Source: Hippasteria phrygiana
Taxonomy: Eukaryota; Echinodermata; Asteroidea; Valvatida; Goniasteridae
Direction: 5' to 3'
Assembly (NCBI GenBank): GCA_037893225.1
Contig: JAZGUH010000322.1
Coordinates: 62,001-126,000 of the forward strand
DNA length: 64,000 nucleotides
Positions 12,801 through 20,765 of the stretch are shown here, one piece after another. A program made the position numbers and the translations under genes. Numbering within the stretch: position 1 is the stretch's first letter; each line of letters begins with the position of its first letter. A model generated the notes under the pieces. The model searched no databases. It was not told the DNA's origin and saw only the letters and a program-made list of their open reading frames with translations.

Positions 12801-13219
12801 TGGGGCATGCAAGTCTTGATAATTTCCTAAAACAATCAAATCAATCGAACACTCTATTTCTAAAACATTCATCCTATTTCAAAGCCATTTACAGCATTTT
12901 TTTCCCCATTTTGCTCCCATTTTGCTTAGCTGTCAGTACAAAATTGCAGTATTGGGCGTTTGGGTAGTAGATCGTTGGAAATTATTACATCATTGCAATT
13001 AAAACATAATTACCATAGATGAATGTTGCTGGTATTCAGAGTAAGCTCAATGTACGGTAAATTAGCACAGGCTTTTGTAAACCATCTGAAACAGCTGCTG
13101 AAGGGAACAATATTCCCTACTTACCATATAATCCTAAAAACTAACGACCAGATCCCAGGAATGACAAAGTCGTCACTACCAATACGCCAAGGCCGTTTGA
13201 ACAGTACAAGAGCCGGCAT
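551..13219 (-). CDS. DAGLB-like: Diacylglycerol lipase (DAGLA/DAGLB family) gene, spliced, 3' end off window
   Basis: Locus span: twelve coding exons joined in phase, 13219-13125, 12072-11880, 10738-10452, 10013-9923, 8875-8616, 5153-5024, 4458-4375, 2799-2647, 2229-2102, 1699-1631, 1028-956 and 828-551 (1841 nt, 613 residues plus two bases). DAGLs are multipass membrane serine lipases that remove the sn-1 acyl chain of diacylglycerol to give 2-arachidonoylglycerol. Seen here: a short N-terminus, four membrane segments (about residues 20-45, 56-80, 97-120, 138-165), a Cys-rich stretch (about 300-325), GHSLG with Ser441 and a GEDLVPR motif with Asp493. Both fall two residues before human DAGLB Ser443 and Asp495. 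The region before the lipase core lacks the extra ~50 residues of DAGLA, so DAGLB is the better match, though some motifs (SPPGGLLS, VPSDIIAGL) look like DAGLA. It may be a pro-orthologue of both. The triad His exon is not in the window. Confidence 0.95.
956..1028 (-). CDS. DAGLB-like: DAGL exon 11
   Basis: 73 nt, residues 497-521. One base completes the Arg of VPR; then LGLGTLDELKSRMINIVK and RSDRPK follow, matching RLSVTNLEDLKRRIL...CNKPK of DAGLB. Acceptor TTTATCCAG, donor GTAGGC. It joins exon 12 at phase 0. Confidence 0.94.
1223..1507 (+). repeat. tRNA-derived SINE with LINE-like tail
   Basis: The 5' part is tRNA-like: GTGCCGTGGCCTAGTACTAGG, then a B-box-like GTGGGTTCGAGCCCAG. The 3' end (CTCGAGTGGCCCTTAGCC, GGGCGACTTGCAT and an A-rich tail) matches the end of the LINE fragment at 58030-58541. 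It sits in the DAGL intron between exons 10 and 11. Confidence 0.7.
1631..1699 (-). CDS. DAGLB-like: DAGL exon 10 (catalytic Asp)
   Basis: 69 nt, residues 474-497. It reads (S)AQGVIYTSDFVTSVLLGEDLVP. GEDLVPR matches GKDVIPR (DAGLB) and GKDLVPR (DAGLA), so Asp493 is the expected triad Asp. Two AGs lie close together at the 5' end. The one before TGCACAG (acceptor CCTACCATAG) keeps frame and alignment length; the next AG would bring in a stop. Confidence 0.92.
1744..1950 (+). repeat. Dispersed repeat, GGTCTGAAAATGGGG...CACCACCTCT family
   Basis: One of several copies (also 9393-9579, 20230-20460, 31190-31782 and, inverted, 49918-50120). Shared words include GGTCTGAAAATTGGGATAAT, GATCTGGGCCCAGGAAAA, a CCAACCCTACCACCTCTG block and a TTGTATTGGGTGATTTCAAT end. 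That end resembles the LINE tail at 58500. Probably a SINE. Confidence 0.65.
2102..2229 (-). CDS. DAGLB-like: DAGL exon 9 (GHSLG nucleophile elbow)
   Basis: 128 nt, residues 432-474. It reads DYKLVIAGHSLGAGTGTIL and KCYAFSPPGGLL. GHSLG is the GXSXG nucleophile elbow of alpha/beta hydrolases, with the catalytic Ser at residue 441; CYAFSPP is a DAGL signature. Acceptor CCTCTACAG, donor GTAAAT. The two leftover bases (AG) form a Ser codon with the next exon, giving SPPGGLLS as in DAGLA. Confidence 0.96.
2284..2331 (+). repeat. Partial copy of the 2481-2590 tRNA-like SINE
   Basis: GTCCCGCCCGAGTAAGCCTG and a CACAGGATCTCGG end repeat the 3' half of the element at 2481-2590. Confidence 0.55.
2481..2590 (+). 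repeat. tRNA-like SINE (Leu/Ser-type head)
   Basis: A tRNA-shaped head of about 70 nt: GCTCGGTGGTCAAGTGGTTA (A-box), a CTGC...GCAG anticodon-like stem, GTGGGTTCGAGTCCCGC (B-box and T-arm) and CCCGAGT closing the acceptor stem. A non-tRNA tail follows, so it is a SINE rather than a working tRNA gene. It lies in the intron after DAGL exon 8. Confidence 0.65.
2647..2799 (-). CDS. DAGLB-like: DAGL exon 8 (lipase core before the nucleophile)
   Basis: 153 nt, 51 codons, residues 381-431, phase 0 at both ends. It reads DALTDATAESVKLDVEG, then AHKGIAQTALYIRDKL and AFQKAP. Human DAGLB has DVLTDLSAESEVLDVE...AHKGISQAARYV. The donor is GTAGGT. The acceptor (AATTGAACAG) lacks a long pyrimidine tract, and the adjacent intron carries a small AATTCGATT/AATCGAATT hairpin. 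Confidence 0.94.
2873..3025. repeat. MITE with TTAACCCTAA-like ends, subtype with CAGAGTCCAGCAAAGTGGAG-like core
   Basis: Ends are TTAACCCTAAAACCCTCCAG and CTGGCAGGGTAAGGGTTAA. A second copy is at 55179-55300. Both share a TTGACTTGTGTG and GTCCAGCAAAGTGGAGCTGT core. Confidence 0.75.
3468..3800. repeat. Probable degraded inverted-repeat element
   Basis: It starts CCAGCCCGATCCTAGGGCC and ends CTTAATCCGGCCCTGG. The repeated GGGGCCTACAAAA and GGGCCTACGAAAC words suggest an old DNA-transposon remnant. Outer limits are approximate. Confidence 0.4.
4036..4351. mobile_element. MITE, CAGTAGCGCACCC...GGGTACGCCACTG
   Basis: The ends are inverted copies (CAGTAGCGCACCC; GTGGCGTACCC when reversed), with G-runs and C-runs just inside each end (4051-4068 and 4314-4326). 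It ends 24 bp from DAGL exon 7. Confidence 0.7.
4375..4458 (-). CDS. DAGLB-like: DAGL exon 7 (lipase core, VALDH strand)
   Basis: 84 nt, 28 codons, residues 353-380, phase 0 at both ends. It reads VFEIPFFVALDHQTQSVVV and TIRGSLSFK, matching the ELPFLVALDH...VVVAVRGTMSLQ strand of DAGLB. Acceptor TTCATTGCAG, donor GTGAGT. A short inverted-repeat element ends only 24 bp beyond the donor. Confidence 0.95.
4644..4899. mobile_element. MITE, CAGGGGTGAGATT family, copy 1
   Basis: Terminal inverted repeat: CAGGGGTGAGATTGGCC at the left and GACAAATCTCACCCCTG at the right. A near-full second copy is at 24349-24613 with the same GGACCCCAGATCAACATATA and CCTAAAGGCACCCCCTTA internal words. Confidence 0.85.
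5024..5153 (-). CDS. DAGLB-like: DAGL exon 6 (Cys-rich, HTTGL region)
   Basis: 130 nt, residues 309-352. The first base completes an Arg codon; then CCGCIRGNYG, NCCDCD and HTTGLDAEDIVYISFHNR follow. Human DAGLB has HTTGLQYRDFIHVSFHDK at the same place, and DAGLA has the EEDNCCGCNAIAIR stretch. Acceptor TTCCATTCAG, donor GTAAGT. It joins exon 7 at phase 0. Confidence 0.95.
5409..5610. repeat. Degraded TTAACCCCTTG-type element
   Basis: It starts TTAACCCCTTGCCTCTGGCC and contains GGCTGTGCAGCCAAGCGTAA, typical of the family seen at 10970, 35803, 41197 and 62148. The right end is not clear. Confidence 0.5.
5925..6104. mobile_element. MITE with telomere-like ends
   Basis: AACCCTAACCCCTAGGCATT at the left and GGGGTAGTTAGGGTTAA at the right, with AACCCGTCAAAATCCAACAC inside. 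Same family as 9578, 20696, 55375 and 63361. Confidence 0.7.
6290..6507. mobile_element. MITE, AATAAGCCAGTTCGGTAT family, copy 1
   Basis: Terminal inverted repeat AATAAGCCAGTTCGGTAT / ATACCGAACTGGCTTATT. Further copies are at 8918-9126 and 15871-16006. GGTCAAAGGTTATTCGGGAT lies near the left end and AAAATGTCATTGTGCACAT near the right. Confidence 0.88.
6508..8200. other. AT-rich DAGL intron, nothing recognised
   Basis: Intron between exons 5 and 6. It is AT-rich with no conserved frame on either strand. The open frame at 7852-8223 on the plus strand overlaps repeated ATCACATC words and has no recognisable domain. Confidence 0.5.
8208..8354. repeat. Foldback repeat with ~29-bp arms
   Basis: GGATTAAGTCATAAAACTCC at 8208 is inverted as GGAGTTTTATGATTTAATCC ending at 8354, with GATCACA/TGTGATC next to it. 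ATCACATC and GTGATCTTG words recur on both sides (8110-8420). Confidence 0.7.
8616..8875 (-). CDS. DAGLB-like: DAGL exon 5 (VPSDIIAGL region)
   Basis: 260 nt, residues 223-309. It begins GLDIVPSDIIAGLILMQ, the conserved segment leading into the lipase fold, and includes HYLRFASSAYGW (human HYMQFAAAAYGW). It ends in a Cys-rich stretch (SNLCCGACRLFSHC). The variable stretch in the middle (EQPSLTRPSGPCLSAPSRP) is short, as in DAGLB rather than DAGLA. Acceptor TTTCCCCCAG, donor GTTAGT. Confidence 0.95.
8918..9126. mobile_element. MITE, AATAAGCCAGTTCGGTAT family, copy 2
   Basis: AATAAGCTAGTTCGGTATC at the left and AACCGAACTGGCTTATT at the right, with the same interior as copy 1. It begins 43 bp upstream of DAGL exon 5, within the intron. 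Confidence 0.87.
9393..9577 (+). repeat. Dispersed repeat, copy of the 1744-1950 family
   Basis: It contains CCAACCCCACCATCTCTG and AAAGTGGCTTTTAGTCTTG, then CGACTTCCATTAA. The last two are very close to the 3' end of the LINE fragment at 58480-58525. It ends exactly at the MITE starting at 9578. Confidence 0.65.
9578..9910. mobile_element. MITE with telomere-like ends, with internal minisatellite
   Basis: Ends TTAACCCTAACCTTCCC and GGGAGTTAGGGTTAA. The inside is built from repeats of a GGAGGATTTTGGAGGATT and CAGGTTACTAGGGG type. It ends 13 bp before DAGL exon 4, in the flanking intron. Confidence 0.8.
9923..10013 (-). CDS. DAGLB-like: DAGL exon 4 (juxtamembrane Cys cluster)
   Basis: 91 nt, residues 192-222. 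The first base completes the Arg codon of exon 3, giving WEQR then CKLLCCYAGKD, which matches WETRIKLLCCCIGKD in human DAGLB. In the family such Cys pairs next to the membrane can be palmitoylated; that is not visible here. Acceptor TTCCTGCAG, donor GTGAGT. The exon ends SKFFH and joins exon 5 at phase 0. Confidence 0.94.
10452..10738 (-). CDS. DAGLB-like: DAGL exon 3 (TM3-TM4)
   Basis: 287 nt, residues 97-192. It begins FLYVRVFVFLVEIVF after acceptor TTCGTTACAG and ends in WEQ plus two bases before GTAAGT. It holds membrane segments 3 and 4 separated by a short loop with KEDTCNRS, where human DAGLB has a similar QCDRTVV loop. The TM4 end reads VVILFNPWN, matching the IIVFDPLG position. An acidic and His-containing cytoplasmic stretch follows. 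Confidence 0.95.
10970..11191. mobile_element. MITE, TTAACCCCTTG family
   Basis: Left end TTAACCCCTTGAGTACGG, right end CAATGGGTTAA. It contains GGCTTGTGCAGCCAAGCGAA and GGCTTGTGCAGCCATGCGTA, shared with copies at 35803, 41197 and 62148. Confidence 0.75.
11880..12072 (-). CDS. DAGLB-like: DAGL exon 2 (TM1-TM2)
   Basis: 193 nt, residues 32-96. It follows acceptor CATCCCACAG and ends at donor GTAAGA. It encodes the rest of the first membrane segment, a short loop with SFLDCLGQD (human DAGLB has KLDCAGG here) and the second membrane segment, rich in Leu and Ile, followed by the cytoplasmic TPRRHLPL. It joins exon 1 in phase (TG+G) and exon 3 at phase 0. Confidence 0.92.
12186..12422. mobile_element. 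Inverted-repeat element with 8-bp target duplication, CAGTGTTGTAGTC
   Basis: Ends CAGTGTTGTAGTCGAGACC and GGTCTTGACTACAACACTG are inverted. The flanks carry TCCCACAT on both sides, an 8-bp direct repeat typical of hAT-type insertion. Inside both ends are arrays of CAAGACCAGACA-like units in opposite orientation. Confidence 0.85.
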
Positions 13220-13253
13220 GGTTTACGTGTAGTTGAGAAGTAGTAACATCGAA
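13125..13253 (-). CDS. DAGLB-like: DAGL exon 1 (start codon, N-terminus, start of TM1)
   Basis: Coding starts with ATG at 13219 and reads MPALVLFKRPWRIGSDDF and on, close to the MPGMVLFGRRW...ASDDLVFPG start of human DAGLB. A TAA lies in frame two codons upstream, so no earlier start is possible in this exon. The exon ends at 13125 with donor GTAAGT and leaves two bases (TG) that complete a Trp codon with exon 2. Bases 13220-13253 are probably 5' UTR, because a CCCCTCCAG acceptor precedes 13253. This implies at least one untranslated first exon further right, not located. Confidence 0.93.
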
Positions 13254-15036
13254 CTGGAGGGGAAAATATAAATACGGCCATGAGAAATGTTCCTCTGTAA
13301 AGAAGGTGCAATTGTAATTCGGAATTTGAAACATTGGACTGGGGAAAACCCAACACAAACAAGGTGGTGAGACATGTTGCTTCATAAGGCCCAAAAAAAC
13401 AACAACGTGTTGCCCTTAAATGGGAAAAATAGGGAGGGAGGGTCGGTCGGTCAATATATTATTTTTTTTACCATCCAGGAAAACATCAAAACAATACTAC
13501 ATGTCATGTACATTGTAACTCGGAAGTCGGGAGGCAAAAAATAAGCTTATTTAAAAGTGAGATGACGAAATGCACGATTGTGCCGTCGTAGCTGAATTTG
13601 AAGACAATGATTTGAATAAAACTTGTTCATTTTGTGCGGGAAAAGGTGAGATTTTGAAAATTCTTTTAAAAATGAAACAAATAAAACAAACGTGACCCGA
13701 CTTTTGCAACTTTTAGGATTGGTTGCGGAGGGCAACATAACATTTTTTTGAAGAATTACCCCTTCTATCTGCCCTTCTATTGGCAAAAATTCCAAGCACA
13801 AAACTTACCGAGGTATCAAATACACTCATCATCATGTGCAAACTACATAGTGTCAGGAATGCATACAAATTGTGCAGGCATGAGCACAAAGCAATACGGG
13901 CCCACCTGTGCACACGTGCACAGAATCTACAGATCATGTATAATACAATTATAATGCAGATATGTACATAAGTATGGGTACATGTGAACATCCTGCTCTG
14001 ACACAAATACATGTACATGTACATTACAGTACCAAAACCTATTTTACAAAAAAATCACAACCGACCTGCCAAAAATATATAGGGCTTTAATCCCATTACA
14101 CATCTACATGTATGCCACACGTACTATGATAATGCATATTATATCACACAATGCAAGGTCATATTTTGCTCAGTGAGAATCATAACAAATATTGATGGCC
14201 GATTAAATATTCATGACTACACGTGTGATATGTAACACCTCGTCCTGTAAAGTCTCCACTGACTAGACACAAAAAAACCCAGAGTACAACATACACACAT
14301 GTAATGTGGTATACAACTAAAATCATCAGGCCTATCATTCCAGTCGTAGATGACCGTCAAATGTTCAAAATTTGCATCGAGATGACAATGCAACGGAAAG
14401 AGTTCCATATCCGGCCATCACTTGGACCTCGTGCACAAAGTCTATGGGCCATGATAGAAAAAGTATTTTCAAAGAAAAAGTTGAAATTTTTCCCTCCTAA
14501 ATTCATGTTTCTTCATAAGATTTAGGAAAGATTTTACTTTAATACCCCCACTCACATGAGTCAGTAACAGCAACATTTTGGACAATAACCAACCCTCCTT
14601 GCTAACTAAACATGTGGCACAACCTGCTATTTCAAGATTTATCACCTCAAAATTTGTGAAAAATGAGACAGAAATTAACATGTATGTCAACACTGTACAT
14701 TTTACCATACACTACCAAGAATATAAACTTTTTCCCCCTGTGTCTATGTTCATGTATGTAGCATGAACATTTCCCAACAAAAGTCTCAAAATAGATATTG
14801 TGCCATGTGTTTACACAATTCTGAACATGAATGGATGGTTATTTTGTCGGATTTTTCTGTTCCTGACCCAAATTTGGTGGGGGTATTAAAGTAAAATCTT
14901 TCCCTAAATCGAACAATTTTAATATGATTTTGCATGCACCATTATTAGGGATAACCTCTTAACCCCTTATGATGCATGCAAAGGTTAAAGCATTGCATTT
15001 CCAGTGAAATACTAGCAGTTTTACAGTGTCAATATT
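13254..15036. other. Upstream of DAGL start: intron or 5' region
   Basis: It follows the probable acceptor at 13254-13255, so it is likely an intron within the 5' UTR. AT-rich; includes an ACATGTAC cluster at 14009-14022. No TATA-like promoter or first exon could be assigned. Confidence 0.4.
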
Positions 15037-15330
15037 TTAACACGTTGACTGCCAGCCATAATTTATAGGGTGCCACCACATTGCCATTGTACAATCTGGA
15101 CATACAGCGCATGCGTCCATACTGATAAGGTGCTTTCAAGCTGTCTCTATCGATCATACATTGATGTACTCATACTGCCAGCAGCGTATTTGATGCGTCT
15201 TCGGTGATGCCAGAGTATTCAATTACCATAAGTGTTTGTTCACTACGAGTATACTCGTAGTGCTAGTAGTGGCAGAATCTGGTACACCCGTCACTATGAA
15301 TATACTCGTAGTCGGCAGTCAATGTGTTAA
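15037..15330. mobile_element. MITE, TTAACACGTTGACTGCC ends
   Basis: Left TTAACACGTTGACTGCCAGC, right GGCAGTCAATGTGTTAA, a clear terminal inverted repeat. Internal inverted and direct words (ATACTCGTAGT) occur near the right end. Confidence 0.8.
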
Positions 15331-15870
15331 ATTGCCAAAAATATGAATAAAGTTGCATGCCATATGAGCCAGCCGACAGTCCTGCACCTGGTTATTGGTG
15401 TTCATTCCATGATCATCTAAAAAGGACAGAAAGCCCGAGTACTAACGTTACAGGTAGAGCCAATGATTTTCCGTTTCAGAAAAGTAAATTTTCCATTTTG
15501 ACAAATCTTTATTTCCGTTTCGCCCATTAGAACAGTGTACAAAAATCTGTTTCATTTCCATTTGACATTATTTCATACATGTAAATGAATGCACAATGAA
15601 AGAGGCCAATTCCGTTTGGTTTCCACTAAAACGGAAAATCATAGGCCCTATACACTAATACAGGGTCCCAGGGTAGCCCTACCAGAACTATATGACCGGT
15701 AGGATCCCCATATATTCTAGGGGTAGGTCCCCCGGGCACCGGGGGTACAACAGGGTATAAAATGACTAACGTTAGCACTGCCTTGTTTCCCATTTTATTT
15801 CAATAAACAACACCCATTTTCTCGTTACTCAAGTCTTAAGACATAATCTATACTCGCACTCAAGTGTCTG

Positions 15871-16006
15871 AATAAGCCAGTTCGGTATTTCAACTGTCAT
15901 GACTGTGCATATGCACAATGACATTTTATCCTGAATGACCCGCGTGACCTCGTATGGCGTGATATTACGTCAGCAATTTTATCCCGAATAACCGAACTGG
16001 CTTATT
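15871..16006. mobile_element. MITE, AATAAGCCAGTTCGGTAT family, copy 3 (inverted, shortened)
   Basis: Same ends as 6290-6507 but the interior is in the opposite orientation and about 80 bp shorter: TGCACAATGACATTTTATCC is near the left end and TTTATCCCGAATAACC near the right. Confidence 0.87.
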
Positions 16007-19000
16007 CTACACACTTCACACATGGCCTGGAGAAATCTTCTTACACAAGCATGAAGGAATCCTCCATTTCCTATCTACATGATGACACAAGTAATTACAT
16101 TTTTAGGCGGTAGGCCTATTTGCAATAGCCTTTTAGGTAACCGTTTTAACATATTTTTTTATCAAGCCTGGCCGGGCCCTTACATGCAATTGCAAACTCA
16201 AATACATGCACATTCAAATGATACAAACTACTACCTTCAAATTACGAAAAACTCCCCTCAAAAATTCGTCTTCCACTCACGTTCGTAACGTGAGATAAAA
16301 TTCCAAGACTGGTGCCGAGTGGTGCATAGTGCGCATCATCATCACGTTATCACATGCGCTGTGCGCGCACGAATGCAATCCTTTTAATTAACGTGTTAGA
16401 GCGCCACCTTCTGACTTCATCGCACTTGACAACAAGGAGAATATGGAAACACAATTCAACAATCATAAAAAAATGTGACTTGCAATACAAATATGTTGTA
16501 TATTTGTGATGTGATTATTTTTTTAATAAGTTTTCAATAGTTTTGTTTTGAAATGCCCTTTTTAAGCCTTTTGTCTTCAAAAATGAAAAATTATGTTTGT
16601 GTTATTGGTCAATTTTGGGACATTTCTTTGCTATTACTAGTGGATGTCACAATCACTGAAAGTTATTATCAAATAGAAACATATTTCTATTTTATTAAGG
16701 TGGTACTCCTTTATACAGTGCTATACTAAATACACACCTACCCACGCCACGCTTTTCCTAGTTCAAATTATAAATACAACCTTTTCCAGTTCCAAAACAA
16801 GCAGTAAAACGCCTCAGGAAGAAAAAAAAAAAAAAAAAAACCCCCCCCCCAAAAAAAAAAAAAACGAACAATAACCACACAGAATGACAAATTCAATGAT
16901 CAACAACAATAAACACAAATCGAGTGTAAACTTTCCTTACGACTTTTATTATATTGCATAGATCTATCAAAAGGATTCTACCACATTTCCATAAATCCTG
17001 CACAGATATATAATTCACAAATATCAAATGAACCACCTTTCACTTACATAAGGAACTTGGTTGGACAAAACTGGTCACACTTCGTTCCAAAATAAAGTGT
17101 AGAATTTGACAATATTGTTGTTCAAATATTCCATCTCGAGTATAAACTAATGGCAATGTGTATGGAATCTTTGCTGGAAACAGCCTTTGATAAATTTGAA
17201 TCTTCCGTTTATCAATAAAAATTGGGGGAGAAGTGAAACAGCCTCTTTAGTGTAGTTGGAAATAATTTTAATGGAAATAATTCAACCATTTTAAACCTTT
17301 TTTTTAAGGTACGGAAGATCATGAATATGAACATGAAGAATACCACCACCCATGTACACCCCCCACCCCCCAAAAAAGCTTCCATGACAAAACACATTAT
17401 ACTCAAAAGCCTCATAGAGATTGGCATATGAACAAGAAAATGGGGATATTCTTAGTATCACATTATAAAGTGTGCACTTAAAATTCACTCATACTCAATG
17501 CTATTTTTTGTCTAAACAGAAAACGTTTCCAAAGGTATTTTGAAGAATATCATTCAGCACATTCATGAACCTTTAGTTTCTTTCCAGTCATACATTATGC
17601 CATGTTTAACGCCCCCCCCCCCAAAAAAAAATATTTCATCCAAATACACATCTCTAAATCTTGTAATACTTCTAGACTGTACCATTCAAATTTTACCCAA
17701 AAATGGCCAAAGATTTCCATCAATCGCTTCTATTGGCCAGTTTTACTGCCACCTACATACTGACATACAACATTGATGAAACAAAAATATTGAGCAATAT
17801 TTAGACCAATTAAAACTCACATAACTGACCACATCTTTGCGTACTGTCATTGGCGGACCTTAAGGAATTGCAATTAGGAAACACCTCATATGGCCACACT
17901 AATCATGAATACAGGTGTAAATATAGACAAAGCTGCCAGCAGCTTTTTTCATTGTTATCAGTTTGCACGAAAAACCCAAACAAACTTTAAAGATAGGCTT
18001 TCCATATTTCAGTCTGCCTCACACAAATGTATCTACATGTATAAAATGCTTGTCCCAAAGTGTAGCGCATTATTATTATTTCGAAAATATTTACTGCAAT
18101 TTAAATAAAGTCGTAGAATGGACTCATACAAGCCACAGGGTCAGCATACAGATATGTAAAAAAAAAAGTAAAGAAATTGGATCTGAATGTTACCTAAAAT
18201 GTGAATAGCAGATTCATTTTGAATTATTCAACTCAAAAATAATTACATGCCATCCTGATCCAAAAAAATCTCAGCTTGAAATGTTGGTAGTAATGTCAGT
18301 TTTTCTTGCTGAATTGCAACAAAACCCGTTCATTGCTGCTCAATTTTAAACCGCAAAGTAAGGATCCACGTGATCATTATTTGCCAAGATTCATTCACAA
18401 TCCAGTAGTAACTGTCAATTCTTGCACAGCAGGTGCAAATATGATTTAGAAAAAGCATATGTGAGTTATAGAGTAATTATTTTAGTTTTTTTCCCGCTGT
18501 AGAGCAGACAGTAACATTGGATGTGGCTGTAGAATAGTACCCACAATCCTTGTGCAAACCTATATTTGAATCTCCAGAATAGCATCATATATTTTTTTAC
18601 TTGTGTGTACAATGTATATAAATATCACCTGTACATTTACAATGAAACCAACTTGACAAAAAATATCTTAATGCACACATTTGTATAAGCTTGTTCAATG
18701 TATTATTAGGCTATATATTAATTTTTGTTAATGTAAATGTGATTTTTAATACAGTGAAACCTCAATGTGAATAACAGATCCTAAATGAAACCCCAAGCCC
18801 ATATACAGTTCAAAATGTCTGCACAATGAAATTAGCGCTAATAATTATGCTTACAAGTTTTATCTATATTTTTCCATAATTCTTATATTCTCCCTACAAA
18901 ATATAAAACAGATGTAACTGTTAAAACAAAGTTATTCATCGTTTTTCCATACACAAGTCACACACACCAGCACTATACGTATGTCTGGGAAAGATCCCCT

Positions 19001-19062
19001 AAACCCCGAGTTAATTACACAACCCAATTGTTGACATTAATTAATCCAGAGCCCCAAATTTG
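16007..19062. other. AT-rich intergenic DNA, no gene seen
   Basis: No conserved frame. It contains homopolymer runs at 16819-16864 (A, then C, then A) and a G+C-richer patch at 16310-16420 (GTGCGCGCAC and similar) that could be regulatory; this is a guess. Confidence 0.4.
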
Positions 19063-19249
19063 CAGTGGCGGATCTACGGGGGGGGGGGGGGGGGGGGGGG
19101 GGTTTGGGGGTTTAAACCCCCCCCCCCCTTGGGCTGAAAAAAAAAAAAAAAAAACCAGTGTCGGGTGTCCAAAAATCGGCACGCTGGGGTGTGTAGGCCA
19201 ATCACCTCAGGTAAACCCCCCCCTTGGGTAAAACCTAGATCCGCCCCTG
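19063..19249. mobile_element. Inverted-repeat element, CAGTGGCGGATCTA ends, with long G-run
   Basis: Left CAGTGGCGGATCTACGGG, right CCTAGATCCGCCCCTG. The left end runs into about 24 G at 19078-19102, then a TTTAAAC hinge, a C-run and an A-run (19137-19154). Confidence 0.75.
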
Positions 19250-20229
19250 ATTTGGACCGTGTTTTGTGAGTTTTAATATGCATTTTATACGTAGTCATAG
19301 GTGGAATACCAACACGTCTTGGCATTCAGTTCTGACTGACAGGTGCCTAGACTAATCAGATACCTTTGCTTATACATGACTCGCTTTCTTAACTCCTTAC
19401 TCACAAATTTACCACTAAACAGCGCCCCCTAGGGCATCTAGATTCTAGCCTGAAGATACAATTCGTAAATAGTAGGTTTCAATTGAAATAAGTGCATGTT
19501 GAGCACTGTTCCAAAGTATGCAAATAAGACAATTTGCATATTTTTTCAGTTTACAAGACATTGCGTTGGTTAGTTTCGTTTTTTAAACACAGAACTGAGC
19601 TAAGATGAAATTTCAAAATTCATTAAATTTGGCTCTACTACCAACAAAACTCACCACCAGAGGTCTAATCAAAAACATGCATCCTATCAATCAACACAAC
19701 CATAAATAATCTTACCTATGTAAACCAAGTTTGTACATCATTTACTCAATAATTTTTACCGAAAATGTAAGTGTAATGATATTCTGTACATATATACATG
19801 TGTATTGAGTATGCATAACCCATCTGAAGCCTTAACAGCGTTCGGATAAAACTTGTTTATTAAACCAAAAAATTATGCAAAGTGTATTAAACACAAGCCA
19901 ATATTTTCGCATTAGAGTCACACACACTATAAAGCCATACTTGCAGTAGGAAATTACTAAAAATCATTGAAGCATTTGAATTTACAGTTTGTACACTGGC
20001 ATAGAGACGGGAGTGTTCATGGACACACTGGGTCAAAGGTTACAGGAATAGTCTCCTTCACAAGTTGCAAGTGAAGTCTCCTCCACAGAAACACATTGCA
20101 TAATTGACTAGGCAACTTGTGGAGACACAGAAACTAAAATGTACACCCAATTAACTTCAAATATACTTGAGCATAGTCGCGTACTCTGAGCAACACCAAT
20201 GGCCAATCAAAAGCTGTCAATCAGCCGAG

Positions 20230-20460
20230 GAGGTGAGTTGGTCTCACCGACGGTGGAAGTTACCCCACCTGGGTCGTCTATAGGTCTGAAAATTGGAATA
20301 ATTTCTCTGAGGCTGTCCGCTATTTAGATTTTGGCCCAGGGAAACCGTAAGGGTGGTAGAGTTGGTAATTCCAAATGTGGCCGACCCTACCACCTCTGAT
20401 CATGACCCTTTACCTACATGTAGAGTGGCTCGTAACCTTGTATTGGGTGAATTCAATTAA
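20230..20460 (+). repeat. Dispersed repeat, full-length-looking copy of the 1744-1950 family
   Basis: GTGGAAGTTACCCCACCTGG, GGTCTGAAAATTGGAATAAT, GGCCGACCCTACCACCTCTG and TTGTATTGGGTGAATTCAAT. Together with the 31190-31782 copy it defines a unit of about 230 bp. Confidence 0.65.
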
Positions 20461-20499
20461 AAAAAATAATTAACTGACCAATCAGATGTTAAGCTTACA

Positions 20500-20645
20500 G
20501 GTAACTCCAAAGATTGTGTGTCCGATCGTGGTTCTTGTGTCCTTGAGCAAGGCACTTTTCCACTATTTCCACACAGGAATAAAAGGGTACATGTTCCTGT
20601 GAGACAGAATTGGCTTGTTTGAATTAGCCCTCTATGCTGAATGCC
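20500..20645 (+). repeat. SINE-like fragment
   Basis: CTTGAGCAAGGCACTTTTCC and AATAAAAGGGTACATG are related to GGGCAAGACACTTTACTAC and TATAAATGGGTACC at 30461-30515. Such blocks are common in invertebrate SINEs. Confidence 0.45.
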
Positions 20646-20695
20646 AGCAATCCGGTTGTCTACTCCCAGGGAGCCGAGATGGTCCAAGTAATGCT

Positions 20696-20765
20696 TTAAC
20701 CCTAACAGTCCTGAATCCTCCGATTTCCATACAATTTTTTACACCACCCAGGGAGTTAGGGTTAA
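20696..20765. mobile_element. Short MITE with telomere-like ends
   Basis: TTAACCCTAACAGTCCTGAA at the left and CAGGGAGTTAGGGTTAA at the right, only 70 bp. The smallest member of the family at 9578, 55375 and 63361. Confidence 0.7.
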
